Positions 17,983 through 26,148 of a stretch of 64,000 nt of DNA are shown here, in pieces. A program made the position numbers and the translations under genes. The DNA comes from Pseudoflavonifractor sp. An44 (GTDB taxonomy: Bacteria; Bacillota; Clostridia; Oscillospirales; Oscillospiraceae). The notes under the pieces were generated by a model. That model was not told where the DNA came from. It was given only the letters and a program-made list of their open reading frames with translations, and did not search any database. Location of the stretch: contig NZ_NFIH01000015.1 in NCBI RefSeq assembly GCF_002161675.1, positions 1 through 64,000 of the forward strand, given 5' to 3'. Within the stretch, counting starts at the first letter, position 1, and the number at the start of each line of letters is the position of its first letter.

Positions 17983-19737
17983 TTATGAGCCTGCCCGATT
18001 CAACTGCCACAGAGCACTTTCGTTCTGAAGCTCCACCATGTGTCGGAACAGGCCACCTTCTTCCATCAGCTCTTGCGGGGTTCCCTGTTGGTCCACACAA
18101 CCGTCTTTCAGAACAACAATATGGTCTGCCCCGGCCACAGTACGCATCCGGTGGGCGATGACCAGTACCGTCTTTCCGGTGAGAAGCTTCGAGAGCGCCC
18201 CCTGTACCTTGGTCTCATTTTCCACGTCCAGAGAGGCGGTGGCTTCGTCCAGCAATACGATGGGCGCGTCTTTGAGCAGCGCACGGGCGATGGAGATGCG
18301 CTGTCGCTCGCCGCCGGATAGCTTTGCGCCGTTTTCTCCGATGGGCGTTTGGTAGCTCTGGGGCAGTTTGCTGACAAACTCCTCGCAATTGGCGGCTTTG
18401 GCTGCGGCCATCACCTCCGCGTCAGAGGCGCCGCGCCTGCCCAGGCGGATGTTTTCCATCACCGTGTCGTCAAACAGCACCACATCCTGAAAAACCATGG
18501 AATAATCGGTCAGCAGCACCTCTGGGTCCACCGTGGCAATATCCACCCCGCCCACTTTGATGGCGCCCCCGGTGACATCCCACAGACGCGCCGCAAGCCG
18601 GGCGCAGGTACTTTTACCGGAGCCAGAAGGACCGACCAGTGCAGTGATCTCGCCTTCTTTGGCGGTAAAACTGACATCGTGCAGGACGCCCTTTTGGTCA
18701 TAGGCAAACTCCACATGGTCAAAGACGATGTCGTGTCCCTTGGGCTGAAAAACTTCCGCCCCCTCTGCGATAGGCGTGTCGAACAGAGCGTTCATCCGGT
18801 CTGCCGACACCTGGGAGACAAATAGCTCGGCGATCAGAGCAAGGCTCTGGTCAAAGGGGGCATAGATACGGGTAATGACCATGAGGAACAGGAACAGCAG
18901 CATGAAGTCGATCTGTCCGGACAGGATCAGCCCCGCGCCCGTAAGGATCGTGGTCGCCACGCCCAGCCGCATGATGACGCTGGCTCCGTTGACGAACAGG
19001 CCGGTAACCAGCTCGCCGCGGATCATGATCCGTTCATGGTCGTCGATCTTCCGGTACAGCCCCGCAAGATAACGCTCCTCCTGATTGGTGGCACGGATCT
19101 CCCGCACATGTTCCAGCGCCTCCTGCATCCCATCTGAAACCCGCACGGCGGCGTGCTTGGTCTGCTCAGCCCGGCGCTCGGTGAGCTTCCGGCTTCCAAA
19201 CAGCAGGCCAAACGCGACCGGAACTCCCCAAAGACAGGCAATGGTCAGCCGCCAGTCATACCAGAGCAGGCAGACCGCAATCACGGCGGTGGAAATGTAG
19301 GAGCCGTACAGGTAGCCCAGCACATGGCTCCAGACATGTTCCATGCGGTTGACATCACCCATCAGGGTCTCCGTCAGGTCGGCCAGATCCCGCTTACCGA
19401 AAAAGCCGAGGGGCAGCTTGCGCAGCCGTTCCGCCAAACCCAGCCGGGTGGCTTTGACTTCGCCGTACACAAGACCGTAAGTGGCCTTATACTGCTGGAA
19501 ATGGGTGAGAAAAGAGAGAAGCGCAAACACCACAAGACCGGCCAGTACAGGCAGAGAGGCGGTCAAGGAGGCACTGTCGGTCAGAGATGCCATCAGGCCG
19601 GACATCACAAGGTACAGGATGCTGACCCCGCCCATGACCACCAGATTGACGACCACCGTCCAAAAGGTGCCCTTTTTGGTATTCTGTACGCCCTGATCCG
19701 TCAGGGCATATTTCCGTTGAAATTTTGCTCCGAACAT
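17983..19737 (-). CDS. ABC transporter, fused permease/ATPase (IrtB/YbtQ-like)
   Basis: The 584-residue half-transporter has an N-terminal six-helix membrane domain (about 1-320) and a C-terminal ATPase with GPSGSGKST, LSGGERQRISIARAL and VLLDEATASLD. It directly follows the upstream ABC gene (next base), so the two likely form a heterodimer. Fused pairs of this kind include IrtAB and YbtPQ, which import metal-siderophore complexes although built like exporters. The operator before the pair and the nearby ZIP and haem genes favour metal import, but drug or peptide export remains possible. Confidence 0.88.
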   Translation of the reverse strand: MFGAKFQRKYALTDQGVQNTKKGTFWTVVVNLVVMGGVSILYLVMSGLMASLTDSASLTASLPVLAGLVVFALLSFLTHFQQYKATYGLVYGEVKATRLGLAERLRKLPLGFFGKRDLADLTETLMGDVNRMEHVWSHVLGYLYGSYISTAVIAVCLLWYDWRLTIACLWGVPVAFGLLFGSRKLTERRAEQTKHAAVRVSDGMQEALEHVREIRATNQEERYLAGLYRKIDDHERIMIRGELVTGLFVNGASVIMRLGVATTILTGAGLILSGQIDFMLLFLFLMVITRIYAPFDQSLALIAELFVSQVSADRMNALFDTPIAEGAEVFQPKGHDIVFDHVEFAYDQKGVLHDVSFTAKEGEITALVGPSGSGKSTCARLAARLWDVTGGAIKVGGVDIATVDPEVLLTDYSMVFQDVVLFDDTVMENIRLGRRGASDAEVMAAAKAANCEEFVSKLPQSYQTPIGENGAKLSGGERQRISIARALLKDAPIVLLDEATASLDVENETKVQGALSKLLTGKTVLVIAHRMRTVAGADHIVVLKDGCVDQQGTPQELMEEGGLFRHMVELQNESALWQLNRAGS

Positions 19738-21540
19738 TTATTTTCCCTCCTTGCCGCTTTCCATTTTCCATTGGATCGCCCGATTGTAGTCGGCCCACAT
19801 CCGGGTGTACAATCCGCCTGCCGCAATCAGCTCCCCGTGGGCGCCCTGCTCTGTCACCCGGCCACCCTCCAGCACCAGGATCTTATCCGCGCCCACCACG
19901 GTGGAGAGTCGGTGGGCGATCATAATGACGGTGCGGTCCTTTGTCAGCCGAGCGAAGGCTTTCTGGATCAAGGCTTCATTTTCCGGATCCGCGAAAGCGG
20001 TGGCTTCATCCAGCACCACAATAGAGGCATCCTTCAAAATGGCCCGTGCCAGCGCAATGCGCTGCGCCTCGCCGCCGGAAAGATAGGTCCCCTCGGTTCC
20101 GATCACAGTATCCAGCCCTTGAGGCAGCTTTTCCAGAATGTCGCCGCACTGGGCGGCCTCCAGGGCGGCCAGCACCTGCTCCCGGCTGGCATTGGGACGG
20201 GCCGCCCGAACATTTTCCAGAATGCTGGCCTTGAACAGGCGGTTGTTTTGAAACACAAAAGCGACCTGATCCATCAGCACATGGGGATCGATCTGGCGTA
20301 CATCCACGCCGCCCACTTCCACGGCACCGGTGTCCACGTCCCAAAACCGGGGAATTAGACTGGCGGCGGTGGTCTTGCCCCCGCCTGAAGGCCCCACTAG
20401 CGCCACGGTCTCTCCGGGCTCGGCGGTGAAGGAGACCTGGGACAGGGCGGGAGACTGCGCGCCGTCGTAGGTAAAGCTCACATCCCGGAATACCACCCGG
20501 TTGTCCCTGGGAGTCTGGGGATGATTCGGCACCGGCAGCATCGGTGCGTCCATGACCGGCTGGATACGCCCCAGAGCGGTGTTGGCCAGCATCATACCGG
20601 AAGCCGCAAACATAATCTTGGCCAGTGCCGTGGAAATGATGGCAGAGAATACGGCGTAGAAGGCGAAGTTTGTGACAAGTCCCGCAAAATCACCCGAAGC
20701 CAGTGCGCCGGGAGCCAGGAACAGCACCACCGGAACCAGAAACAGAAAGGCGCCCTCGGTGAAGGTCAGATTGATGGACTGCGGAACGCGGCACACATCA
20801 CCTTGATAGTACTCCGCCTTAGCGCTGTACTCCTCAATGGCCTGCTGAAAGGCCTTGAAGGAGTAGACGGTCTGCTGAAAAATTTTGACCACCGGGATGC
20901 CGCGCACATACTCGGTGCCGGATTTGGTCATGCGGTCCTGAGCCGCCTGGTATTCCGCCATAAGCTCGGCGTTTTTGCCGCCCATCATACTGAACATGGC
21001 AAGGATGGAGATCACCGCTGACAGCAGGCATGCCGCACCCATACGCCAATCAAACACGAACATCAGCACCAGCATGGCAAGAAACAGGGTGATTGTGCCC
21101 ACGATGTCCGCCAGATTGTGAGCCAGCAGGGTTTCTGTATCGGCGGCCGCTGCGTCCAGGCGGCTGCGGATCAAACCGGAAGCATTGGCATCAAAATAGC
21201 CCAACGGAGCCTGCATCACATGTGCCATGCCCTGTTTGCGGATGTTGGACGCCGTGCGGAACGCCGCCAGATGGGTGCACATCAGACCCAGGAAGTAGAT
21301 GAGGATGCCGCCCACCGCGAAAGCAAAGGCGATCCAGCCATAGCGCGTCACGCTCTGGGCCTGCGTCCAATCCGGCGCCACGGCAATCAAATCTCGGGCC
21401 GCCAGCCAGATACAGAGATAGGGAATCATACTGCACACCATGGATATTGCTGACAGTCCCAGCCCCAGGAAGGTAAGCCGCCTGTGGCTGCCCGCATATC
21501 CCAGCAGAACGGTCAGAGCGTTTTGCTTCTTTTCCTTCAC
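19738..21540 (-). CDS. ABC transporter, fused permease/ATPase (IrtA/YbtP-like)
   Basis: The 600-residue partner of the next gene has a six-helix domain (about 20-310) and an ATPase with GPSGGGKTT, LSGGEAQRIALARAI and VLDEATAFADPEN. The start is GTG 21540 with AAGGAGG 8 bases upstream. A perfect GTTAGC-N4-GCTAAC palindrome lies 20 bp before the start, between the ribosome site and the TetR terminator. This places the pair in the same regulon as the haem genes. No siderophore synthetase is present in the window, so the ligand is unknown. Confidence 0.88.
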   Translation of the reverse strand: MKEKKQNALTVLLGYAGSHRRLTFLGLGLSAISMVCSMIPYLCIWLAARDLIAVAPDWTQAQSVTRYGWIAFAFAVGGILIYFLGLMCTHLAAFRTASNIRKQGMAHVMQAPLGYFDANASGLIRSRLDAAAADTETLLAHNLADIVGTITLFLAMLVLMFVFDWRMGAACLLSAVISILAMFSMMGGKNAELMAEYQAAQDRMTKSGTEYVRGIPVVKIFQQTVYSFKAFQQAIEEYSAKAEYYQGDVCRVPQSINLTFTEGAFLFLVPVVLFLAPGALASGDFAGLVTNFAFYAVFSAIISTALAKIMFAASGMMLANTALGRIQPVMDAPMLPVPNHPQTPRDNRVVFRDVSFTYDGAQSPALSQVSFTAEPGETVALVGPSGGGKTTAASLIPRFWDVDTGAVEVGGVDVRQIDPHVLMDQVAFVFQNNRLFKASILENVRAARPNASREQVLAALEAAQCGDILEKLPQGLDTVIGTEGTYLSGGEAQRIALARAILKDASIVVLDEATAFADPENEALIQKAFARLTKDRTVIMIAHRLSTVVGADKILVLEGGRVTEQGAHGELIAAGGLYTRMWADYNRAIQWKMESGKEGK

Positions 21541-21559
21541 AAATATTCCTCCTTTTATG

Positions 21560-21575
21560 GTTAGCTATCGCTAAC
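21560..21575. promoter_or_regulatory. Palindromic operator upstream of the ABC pair
   Basis: GTTAGC-TATC-GCTAAC with perfect half sites. No strong promoter is visible between the TetR terminator and this site; TACACA just upstream is a poor -10 candidate. Confidence 0.7.
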
Positions 21576-21585
21576 CTTTTGTGTA

Positions 21586-21606
21586 AAAAGAAAGGGGCAA
21601 AGCCCC
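21586..21606 (-). terminator. Terminator after the TetR gene
   Basis: GGGGCTTTGCCCC on the minus strand forms a short stem followed by TTTCTTTTT, just after the TetR stop codon. Confidence 0.6.
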
Positions 21607-21633
21607 GATCTTACGAAAAAGATTGGCGGTATG

Positions 21634-22251
21634 TTACTGGCCGATCAGCTGCAACCACCCGGCAGTGTAGAAATCCCGCAGCTGGTCCACATACCGCATG
21701 GCCTGCTCCTTGGGCATGTCGTGGACGACGATCTCGAAAATGCCGTTAAACATTCCGCTGGCAATGATGTGGCATAGCTGTGCATCCAGCTGGGGGCATT
21801 CATGCCCCAGACGGTGGAGTACCTCCAGGTATTGGAGGGTGTATTCCACTTCGACCTCCACCATATTATGGACGAAATGCTCATAGCTGGTGCCCTCGGC
21901 CTTGCACAGCAGCAGCTTCACCGGCTCTCGGTGGTCGCAGATGTAGTCCACCATCCAATGGACGCATTGGCTGGACTCCAGTCCCATGTGTTCCGGCTGT
22001 TCCTGCTCCGGCAGCTCGGCAAAGGAGGTCTGGGCTTCCATGAACCGGCCCATCAGCGCAGCGGCGTGGGGCTCCACGATGGATGCAAAGAGCGCCTCTT
22101 TGCTGGAGAAATAGCCGTAAAATGCGCCGGTGGTGACACCAGCCTGCTTCACAATCTGCCGCAGAGAGGCACCCTGAAAGCCCTTCTCTGTAAATTCCTC
22201 CATAGCGGCCTGCTGGATTCTCTCCAGCGTGGCAGTCGATTTTTCTTCCAT
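21634..22251 (-). CDS. TetR-family transcriptional regulator
   Basis: The 205-residue protein has a TetR DNA-binding domain at about residues 8-55 (AAMEEFTEKGFQGASLRQIV, then GAFYGYFSSKEALF) and an all-helical ligand domain. I prefer ATG 22251 because GAGGT lies 5 bases upstream; the earlier ATG at 22263 overlaps that site and the operator. A long inverted repeat sits immediately upstream, so the gene is probably self-regulated. It lies between the methyltransferase and the ABC pair and may control either. Its ligand is unknown. Confidence 0.9.
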   Translation of the reverse strand: MEEKSTATLERIQQAAMEEFTEKGFQGASLRQIVKQAGVTTGAFYGYFSSKEALFASIVEPHAAALMGRFMEAQTSFAELPEQEQPEHMGLESSQCVHWMVDYICDHREPVKLLLCKAEGTSYEHFVHNMVEVEVEYTLQYLEVLHRLGHECPQLDAQLCHIIASGMFNGIFEIVVHDMPKEQAMRYVDQLRDFYTAGWLQLIGQ

Positions 22252-22262
22252 ATACAACCTCA

Positions 22263-22290
22263 TATAACAGTGACATATAACACTGTTATA
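22263..22290. promoter_or_regulatory. Probable TetR operator
   Basis: TATAACAGTG and CACTGTTATA are a perfect 10-bp inverted repeat separated by 8 bp, directly before the TetR start. The size and place suit a TetR dimer site. Confidence 0.7.
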
Positions 22291-22339
22291 ATAAAGCGGT
22301 GAGCATTTTTTGTCAAGAGGCAGTGGAAGAAATATTGCA

Positions 22340-22378
22340 AAAGGGATTGCTGTATAAAATTAACACAGCAATCCCTTT
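22340..22378 (-). terminator. Terminator after the methyltransferase gene
   Basis: AAGGGATTGCTGT pairs with ACAGCAATCCCTT; the minus strand then reads TTTTGC. It ends transcription from the methyltransferase side before the TetR gene. Confidence 0.65.
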
Positions 22379-22509
22379 ATATCATACCGAACGTAGTTTC
22401 TATCCTTTTGTATAAACTTCTACCACTCCGTGTCCACCAAAACATAGTATACTGCTCACCTATACGCTACCAGAAAGTTCTGCGATAAAATATAGGCAAA
22501 ATGGTCGTT

Positions 22510-23316
22510 TTATAACTTCAGATGTATCATCTTCACCATGCACCATCGATCAGAAACTGCCATACTGACCTTTGTGGAGAATCGCAAACCATCTCTGGGG
22601 ATATGGCGATAATAAGCTTCCTGGGCAAGAATCTCGACCCCGCCGCCGATTTTCCCGGTCAGTTCCGAGGCTTCATCCACATAGAAAAACATCCGGGCAT
22701 CGCCGTGGCCTACCTGCCTCATGTACTTTTTCCGCATCATGGCCATGCCGCTTTTGCTCACAGCATCAAAGACAAGTTCTATCTCTCCGAATTGCTGCAG
22801 CATTCGAAGCAGCCCCATAACCTTGGCTTCCTCAAAATAGTGGAACAGCCCACCAGCGGTGACCAAGATGGGAGCATCCGGCACATTGGCACGGATCCGC
22901 CTGATCCAGTCGTCATCAAAGGCATCGGCAGCAACATAGGTTTCCCGCTCCGGCTCCGGCAGCAACTCCCGCCGATACTCCACCACATGAGGCAAATCCA
23001 CAGCATACCAGCGAGTGCAGCCGTTGTCGCAGCGATGATATGTGGTTTCCAGACCGCATCCAAGCTGGACGATGACCCCGTCCCGCCTGCGTCCCAGAAA
23101 TGACCGGATGAACCGATCCATATTGGCTGACCGAACGGCGGAGGCCAGCAAGGTGTACTGGTTCTGGTCACCCGGCTTCCGCAGACCAGCCGGCAGCTTC
23201 TCCTTCAACTCCAGCGCCTTTTTATCATATAAGATTTGCGGGCAATGTTCGCTGGCATAGAGCCTACCCAGCATAGGGACAAACAGCGTATCTTCCACAA
23301 CGCCTAAATGAGACAT
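22510..23316 (-). CDS. SAM-dependent methyltransferase, TcmP/LCM-like
   Basis: The 268-residue protein resembles the leucine-carboxyl-methyltransferase/TcmP group. It has an SAM loop VIVQLGCGLETTYHR near residue 82, followed by WYAVDLPHVVEYRRELLP and ILVTAGGLFHYF. Members methylate carboxyl or hydroxyl groups of proteins or small molecules; the substrate here is unknown. It follows the ZIP transporter gene by 28 bp and is close to the IrtAB-like pair, an arrangement seen in anaerobe loci thought to handle metals. It could modify a metallophore or the Cys/His peptide encoded upstream, but that is speculation. Confidence 0.82.
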   Translation of the reverse strand: MSHLGVVEDTLFVPMLGRLYASEHCPQILYDKKALELKEKLPAGLRKPGDQNQYTLLASAVRSANMDRFIRSFLGRRRDGVIVQLGCGLETTYHRCDNGCTRWYAVDLPHVVEYRRELLPEPERETYVAADAFDDDWIRRIRANVPDAPILVTAGGLFHYFEEAKVMGLLRMLQQFGEIELVFDAVSKSGMAMMRKKYMRQVGHGDARMFFYVDEASELTGKIGGGVEILAQEAYYRHIPRDGLRFSTKVSMAVSDRWCMVKMIHLKL

Positions 23317-23344
23317 TCGTTATCCTCCTTCCAAGCAACCAGCC

Positions 23345-24127
23345 TCAGCCCAGCGCCACATCCAGTGTCATCATGAGTGTAAATCCAACTGCAAACAGAA
23401 TGGTTCCCACATTAGAGTGCTTTCCCACTGACATTTCCGGGATCAATTCCTCCACCACCACATAGATCATCGCTCCTGCGGCAAAGCTCAGGGCGTAGGG
23501 CAGTACCGGGACTAAAATTCCAGCCAGAAGGATGGTCAGGATGGCGCCTAACGGCTCCACCGCACCGGACAACGCCCCATACAGGAAGGAGCGGAATTTT
23601 GAGAACCCTTCCGCCTTCAAAGGCATGGATATGATAGCGCCTTCCGGGAAGTTCTGAATGGCGATTCCCAAAGAAAGAGCTAACGCCCCCGCCAGCGTGA
23701 TCCCACTGTCTCCATAAAGCCACCCGGCGTAGACCGCGCCTACTGCCATTCCTTCTGGGATATTGTGCAGTGCCACGGCCAAAGTGAGCATGGTTGTCCT
23801 TCCAAGACTGCTTTTGAGCCCTTCTGCCTCCGAACTGCCGCGGTGCAGATGAGGAATCAGCCGATCCAGCCCCAGCAGAAATAGAACACCAAGCCAGAAA
23901 CCCGCAACGGCAGGTACAAAGGACCATCGGCCCATATCTGCTGCCTGCTCCATCGCAGGTAACAGCAGACTCCAGATGGAAGCGGCCACCATCACTCCTG
24001 CCGCAAAGCCGGTAAGCGCACGCTGTACCAGCTCGCTCAAATTGTTTCGCATAAAAAAGACACAGGCCGCACCCAGCGTTGTCCCAACAAAAGGAATCAG
24101 CAGGCCTTGCCATAGTTCCATTGACAT
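23345..24127 (-). CDS. ZIP-family divalent metal transporter
   Basis: The 260-residue protein has about eight membrane helices. The family metal-site helices read HNIPEGMAVG (helix 4) and NFPEGAIISMPL (helix 5), close to ZupT and human ZIP11-type members that move zinc, iron or manganese into the cytoplasm. I chose ATG 24127 because GGAGG is 5 bases upstream; the frame is open for 12 codons more. It is in the cluster downstream of a Cys/His-rich peptide gene and upstream of the methyltransferase. Confidence 0.92.
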   Translation of the reverse strand: MSMELWQGLLIPFVGTTLGAACVFFMRNNLSELVQRALTGFAAGVMVAASIWSLLLPAMEQAADMGRWSFVPAVAGFWLGVLFLLGLDRLIPHLHRGSSEAEGLKSSLGRTTMLTLAVALHNIPEGMAVGAVYAGWLYGDSGITLAGALALSLGIAIQNFPEGAIISMPLKAEGFSKFRSFLYGALSGAVEPLGAILTILLAGILVPVLPYALSFAAGAMIYVVVEELIPEMSVGKHSNVGTILFAVGFTLMMTLDVALG

Positions 24128-24273
24128 ACGATCCTCCAATCTGGTCATGGTATTTGTTCGCAAAGTTTACCTGGACAATCTGGATATGCATGGACACCTC
24201 CAGTGCGCCGAGCGTCAGCAACAGGCTGCTTACCTGCCGCTCCAAAAGTGCTCTAACTGTTCGAAGGTAAAAC

Positions 24274-24313
24274 GGGAGCGTCCCCATCGGACAGCTCTGA
24301 TGAGTACGCTCCC
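24274..24313 (-). terminator. Hairpin between the Cys/His peptide gene and the ZIP gene
   Basis: GGGAGCGT and ACGCTCCC pair across 24 bases; TTTTACC follows on the minus strand. It would end the short peptide transcript, or attenuate transcription into the ZIP gene. Confidence 0.55.
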
Positions 24314-24390
24314 ATTTTCACTTTTACTTGCGCTTATATGACTCATGTATCATCAAAAAACGACCCATCAAGAAAAGTCGAGCGTAAAAA

Positions 24391-24603
24391 TCATGAATCA
24401 GTAATAGCATCCATTCGGCATAAATCAGATATTTCATCCGGTCTGTTGTCATGATTTTGATGATGTTTTCCGCAACAGTGGTGCCCACCGTGCCCGCCGC
24501 AGCAACAATGGCCATTGGGGTTGAAGGGATCAAAATGCAGTAAATCAACTTTCTCGACGGAAACCTTAGTATTCATGACGTTGGTATTCTTGTGTTCCAG
24601 CAT
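24391..24603 (-). CDS. Small Cys/His-rich peptide, putative metal binding
   Basis: The 70-residue product has no family I recognise. Residues 32-51 hold five Cys and seven His in a glycine-rich block (HCCCGGHGGHHCCGKHH), a clear metal-ligand cluster. GAAGGAGTG stands 5 bases before ATG 24603. The promoter is near ideal (TTGACA, 17 bp, TAGAAT), with the regulon palindrome 8 bp after it. It could be a metal store or chaperone, or the precursor of a modified peptide, given the methyltransferase and ABC genes downstream. An overlapping frame at 24324-24548 is probably spurious. Confidence 0.72.
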   Translation of the reverse strand: MLEHKNTNVMNTKVSVEKVDLLHFDPFNPNGHCCCGGHGGHHCCGKHHQNHDNRPDEISDLCRMDAITDS

Positions 24604-24669
24604 AAAAACACTCCTTCATTGTAGTTTGTATTATTTGTGTTCCGAGAATGATCAGAACATAGAACGCTT

Positions 24670-24691
24670 GCAGTTAGCTATTGCTAACTGC
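24670..24691. promoter_or_regulatory. Palindromic operator upstream of the Cys/His peptide gene
   Basis: The core GTTAGC-TATT-GCTAAC is at 24673-24688, and the symmetry extends by three bases on each side (GCA and TGC). It lies 8 bp after the -10 element. Confidence 0.75.
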
Positions 24692-24696
24692 ATTGA

Positions 24697-24725
24697 ATTC
24701 TACCACACGACTCTATCCATGTCAA
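24697..24725 (-). promoter_or_regulatory. Promoter of the Cys/His peptide gene
   Basis: Minus strand TTGACA (24720-24725) and TAGAAT (24697-24702) with a 17-bp spacer. Confidence 0.7.
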
Positions 24726-24769
24726 TCATAAGACCATTTGCATAGCGAAATCTTACCTTCTCCATGGGA

Positions 24770-24907
24770 TTAAATTTTTTGGCCACCGTCCTTGCCACCA
24801 CCGATGTATTAAGGCCGGTTGTGGGAGCGCTGGTACATAATGCGGGTTCCGTCCTGGTCATTATCAACTCGGCGCTTCTCCTTGGCTGGAAGCAAAACTC
24901 GCTATGA
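24770..24907 (+). pseudogene. Heavy-metal P-type ATPase, C-terminal remnant
   Basis: About 45 residues in one plus-strand frame read LNFLATVLATTDVLRP, then VVGALVHNAGSVLVIINSALLL, ending at TGA 24907. This is the last membrane helix pair of P1B-type metal ATPases (the HNxxSVLVxxNSxRLL pattern). Everything upstream, including the ATP-binding and phosphorylation domains, is gone. The fragment overlaps the promoter zone of the Cys/His peptide gene. It is probably the relic of a metal pump linked to the AraC and DUF6110 genes that follow. Confidence 0.65.
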
Positions 24908-24951
24908 CAAATATGATTCCATCTCCTCTGTTCCCTGTATTCAGAAAATTC

Positions 24952-24999
24952 TTGCATCTTGTCGTATTATGATGTATCATCCAGTTAGTGTGCGCTAAC
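24952..24999 (+). promoter_or_regulatory. Promoter and operator of the AraC/DUF6110 locus
   Basis: TTGCAT (24952-24957) and TATCAT (24975-24980) are 17 bp apart, and 3 bp later comes GTTAGT-GTGC-GCTAAC (24984-24999), one mismatch from the regulon palindrome. Confidence 0.6.
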
Positions 25000-25035
25000 C
25001 ACTGGCGTTTCCTCTCGGAAAAGGTCTGTTTTATC

Positions 25036-25973
25036 ATGAGGCGGGATGAGAACATGTTGCGAGAATATCTACAAAGTCAACGGATTCACCAAATTTCATG
25101 GAGTGTCAGTATGCCTGGAGTCCAGATCTGTCACTTTCCCCTGACAAGGTCCAGCAGAAATGGACAACTGCCCATTCCGGTGGTGGGAAGCCTCTGCATT
25201 TTGAAGCCTTCTTTTGTTTCGGTGGTCGGCTTTTCCTTCATCCTGATTAGGCAGAGCCCTATACCGTGGAAACGTCAGATATTCTTCTTCTCTCAGACCC
25301 CTCATGGCTTCTCTCCTGCCAGTGTAGCCCAGACCTGTGTGGTGTACTGGTGGCGGTAGATGCAAAGCTGGCAAAGGACAGTTTTTCCTCTATCTGTACC
25401 ACAATGGGAATGGAACTCGACACTAAAATCGTCAGAGAAAAGATGATTTCAAGCAGGGGTCATATGGTCATATCCGGAACCTCCTGGTCCCAAGCACTAT
25501 TTCAGGATCTTCTGAACCTGTCGAAAGAAGCTCAGGATCGGTATTGCGTATTTAAGGCTGTGGAATTGTTATATTTGCTCTGCTCCAAAGTACCAGTTTC
25601 TCATACACCAGGTACCAATGTCCATCGCTATGTCCCCCAGAGCATTTTGGAGGCCACATCGTATATGCAGGCCCATTTGGGGGAGAAACTCACCATCCCC
25701 CACATCTGCAAACAATGCTCTGTTTCCCCCACATTTTTGAAGGAATGGTTTCACCGTGCGTATGGGGTTTCCGTCCATAGCTGGTTGGTAGAACAGCGCA
25801 TGAAACAGGCCAATAAACTGATTTGCACACCCAAACTCCCTATCCACCAAATCGCACAAGCTGTAGGCTACACCGGAATCAGTCAATTCAATGCAACATT
25901 CAAACGATTCTACGGTATGACCCCAAGCCGACTGAGAAAAATGTCAGAAACCGCAATCTCGCGTCCGATTTGA
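25036..25973 (+). pseudogene. AraC-family regulator, frameshifted and with an internal stop
   Basis: The N-terminal part reads in frame 1 from 25036 or 25054 (MLREYLQSQRIHQISWSV, then MPGVQICHF). At about 25180-25190 the homology moves to frame 3 (KPLHFEAFFCFGGRLFLHPD), which meets a TAG at 25248. It then continues AEPYTVETSDILLL to the end. The C-terminal AraC domain is intact: two helix-turn-helix units at SVSPTFLKEWFHRAYG and IAQAVGYTGISQFNATFKRFYG. A 235-residue product from GTG 25266 would keep DNA binding but lose the sensor part. Two separate lesions argue for a dead gene; a sequencing error could explain at most one. Confidence 0.7.
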
Positions 25974-26049
25974 CAACGACAAGTGTCCTACTTTGCTGCT
26001 ATAATGATGAGATATTCCAAAGAAGCCTGGAACAAAAGGAGTGACGCCA

Positions 26050-26130
26050 ATGAAGCAGCATCGATTTTGGGCCTGGGGGGCCGTCATCTGTATGATCATG
26101 GTCATGGTGACAGGCTACAAGAGAAAGTAA
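26050..26130 (+). CDS. 26-residue membrane peptide
   Basis: ATG 26050 follows AAAGGAG by 8 bases. The peptide (MKQHRFWAWG, a hydrophobic stretch rich in Val, Met and Ile, then a GYKRK tail) is one short membrane helix with a basic end. It ends 18 bp before the DUF6110 gene, and I believe a similar tiny frame accompanies DUF6110 genes in related bacteria. Function unknown. Confidence 0.55.
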   Translation: MKQHRFWAWGAVICMIMVMVTGYKRK

Positions 26131-26148
26131 GGGAAAGGATGGGTTACC

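Noticed and set aside
23412-24287. 291-codon frame overlapping the ZIP gene on the same strand
   Set aside because: The ZIP frame has the HNIPEG and NFPEG motifs and membrane helices; this alternative frame is polar Gly/Arg-rich nonsense.
24324-24548. 74-codon frame overlapping the Cys/His peptide gene
   Set aside because: It lacks a ribosome site and shares DNA with the better-supported peptide frame; I could not tell whether a frameshift joins the two, so I kept only the first.
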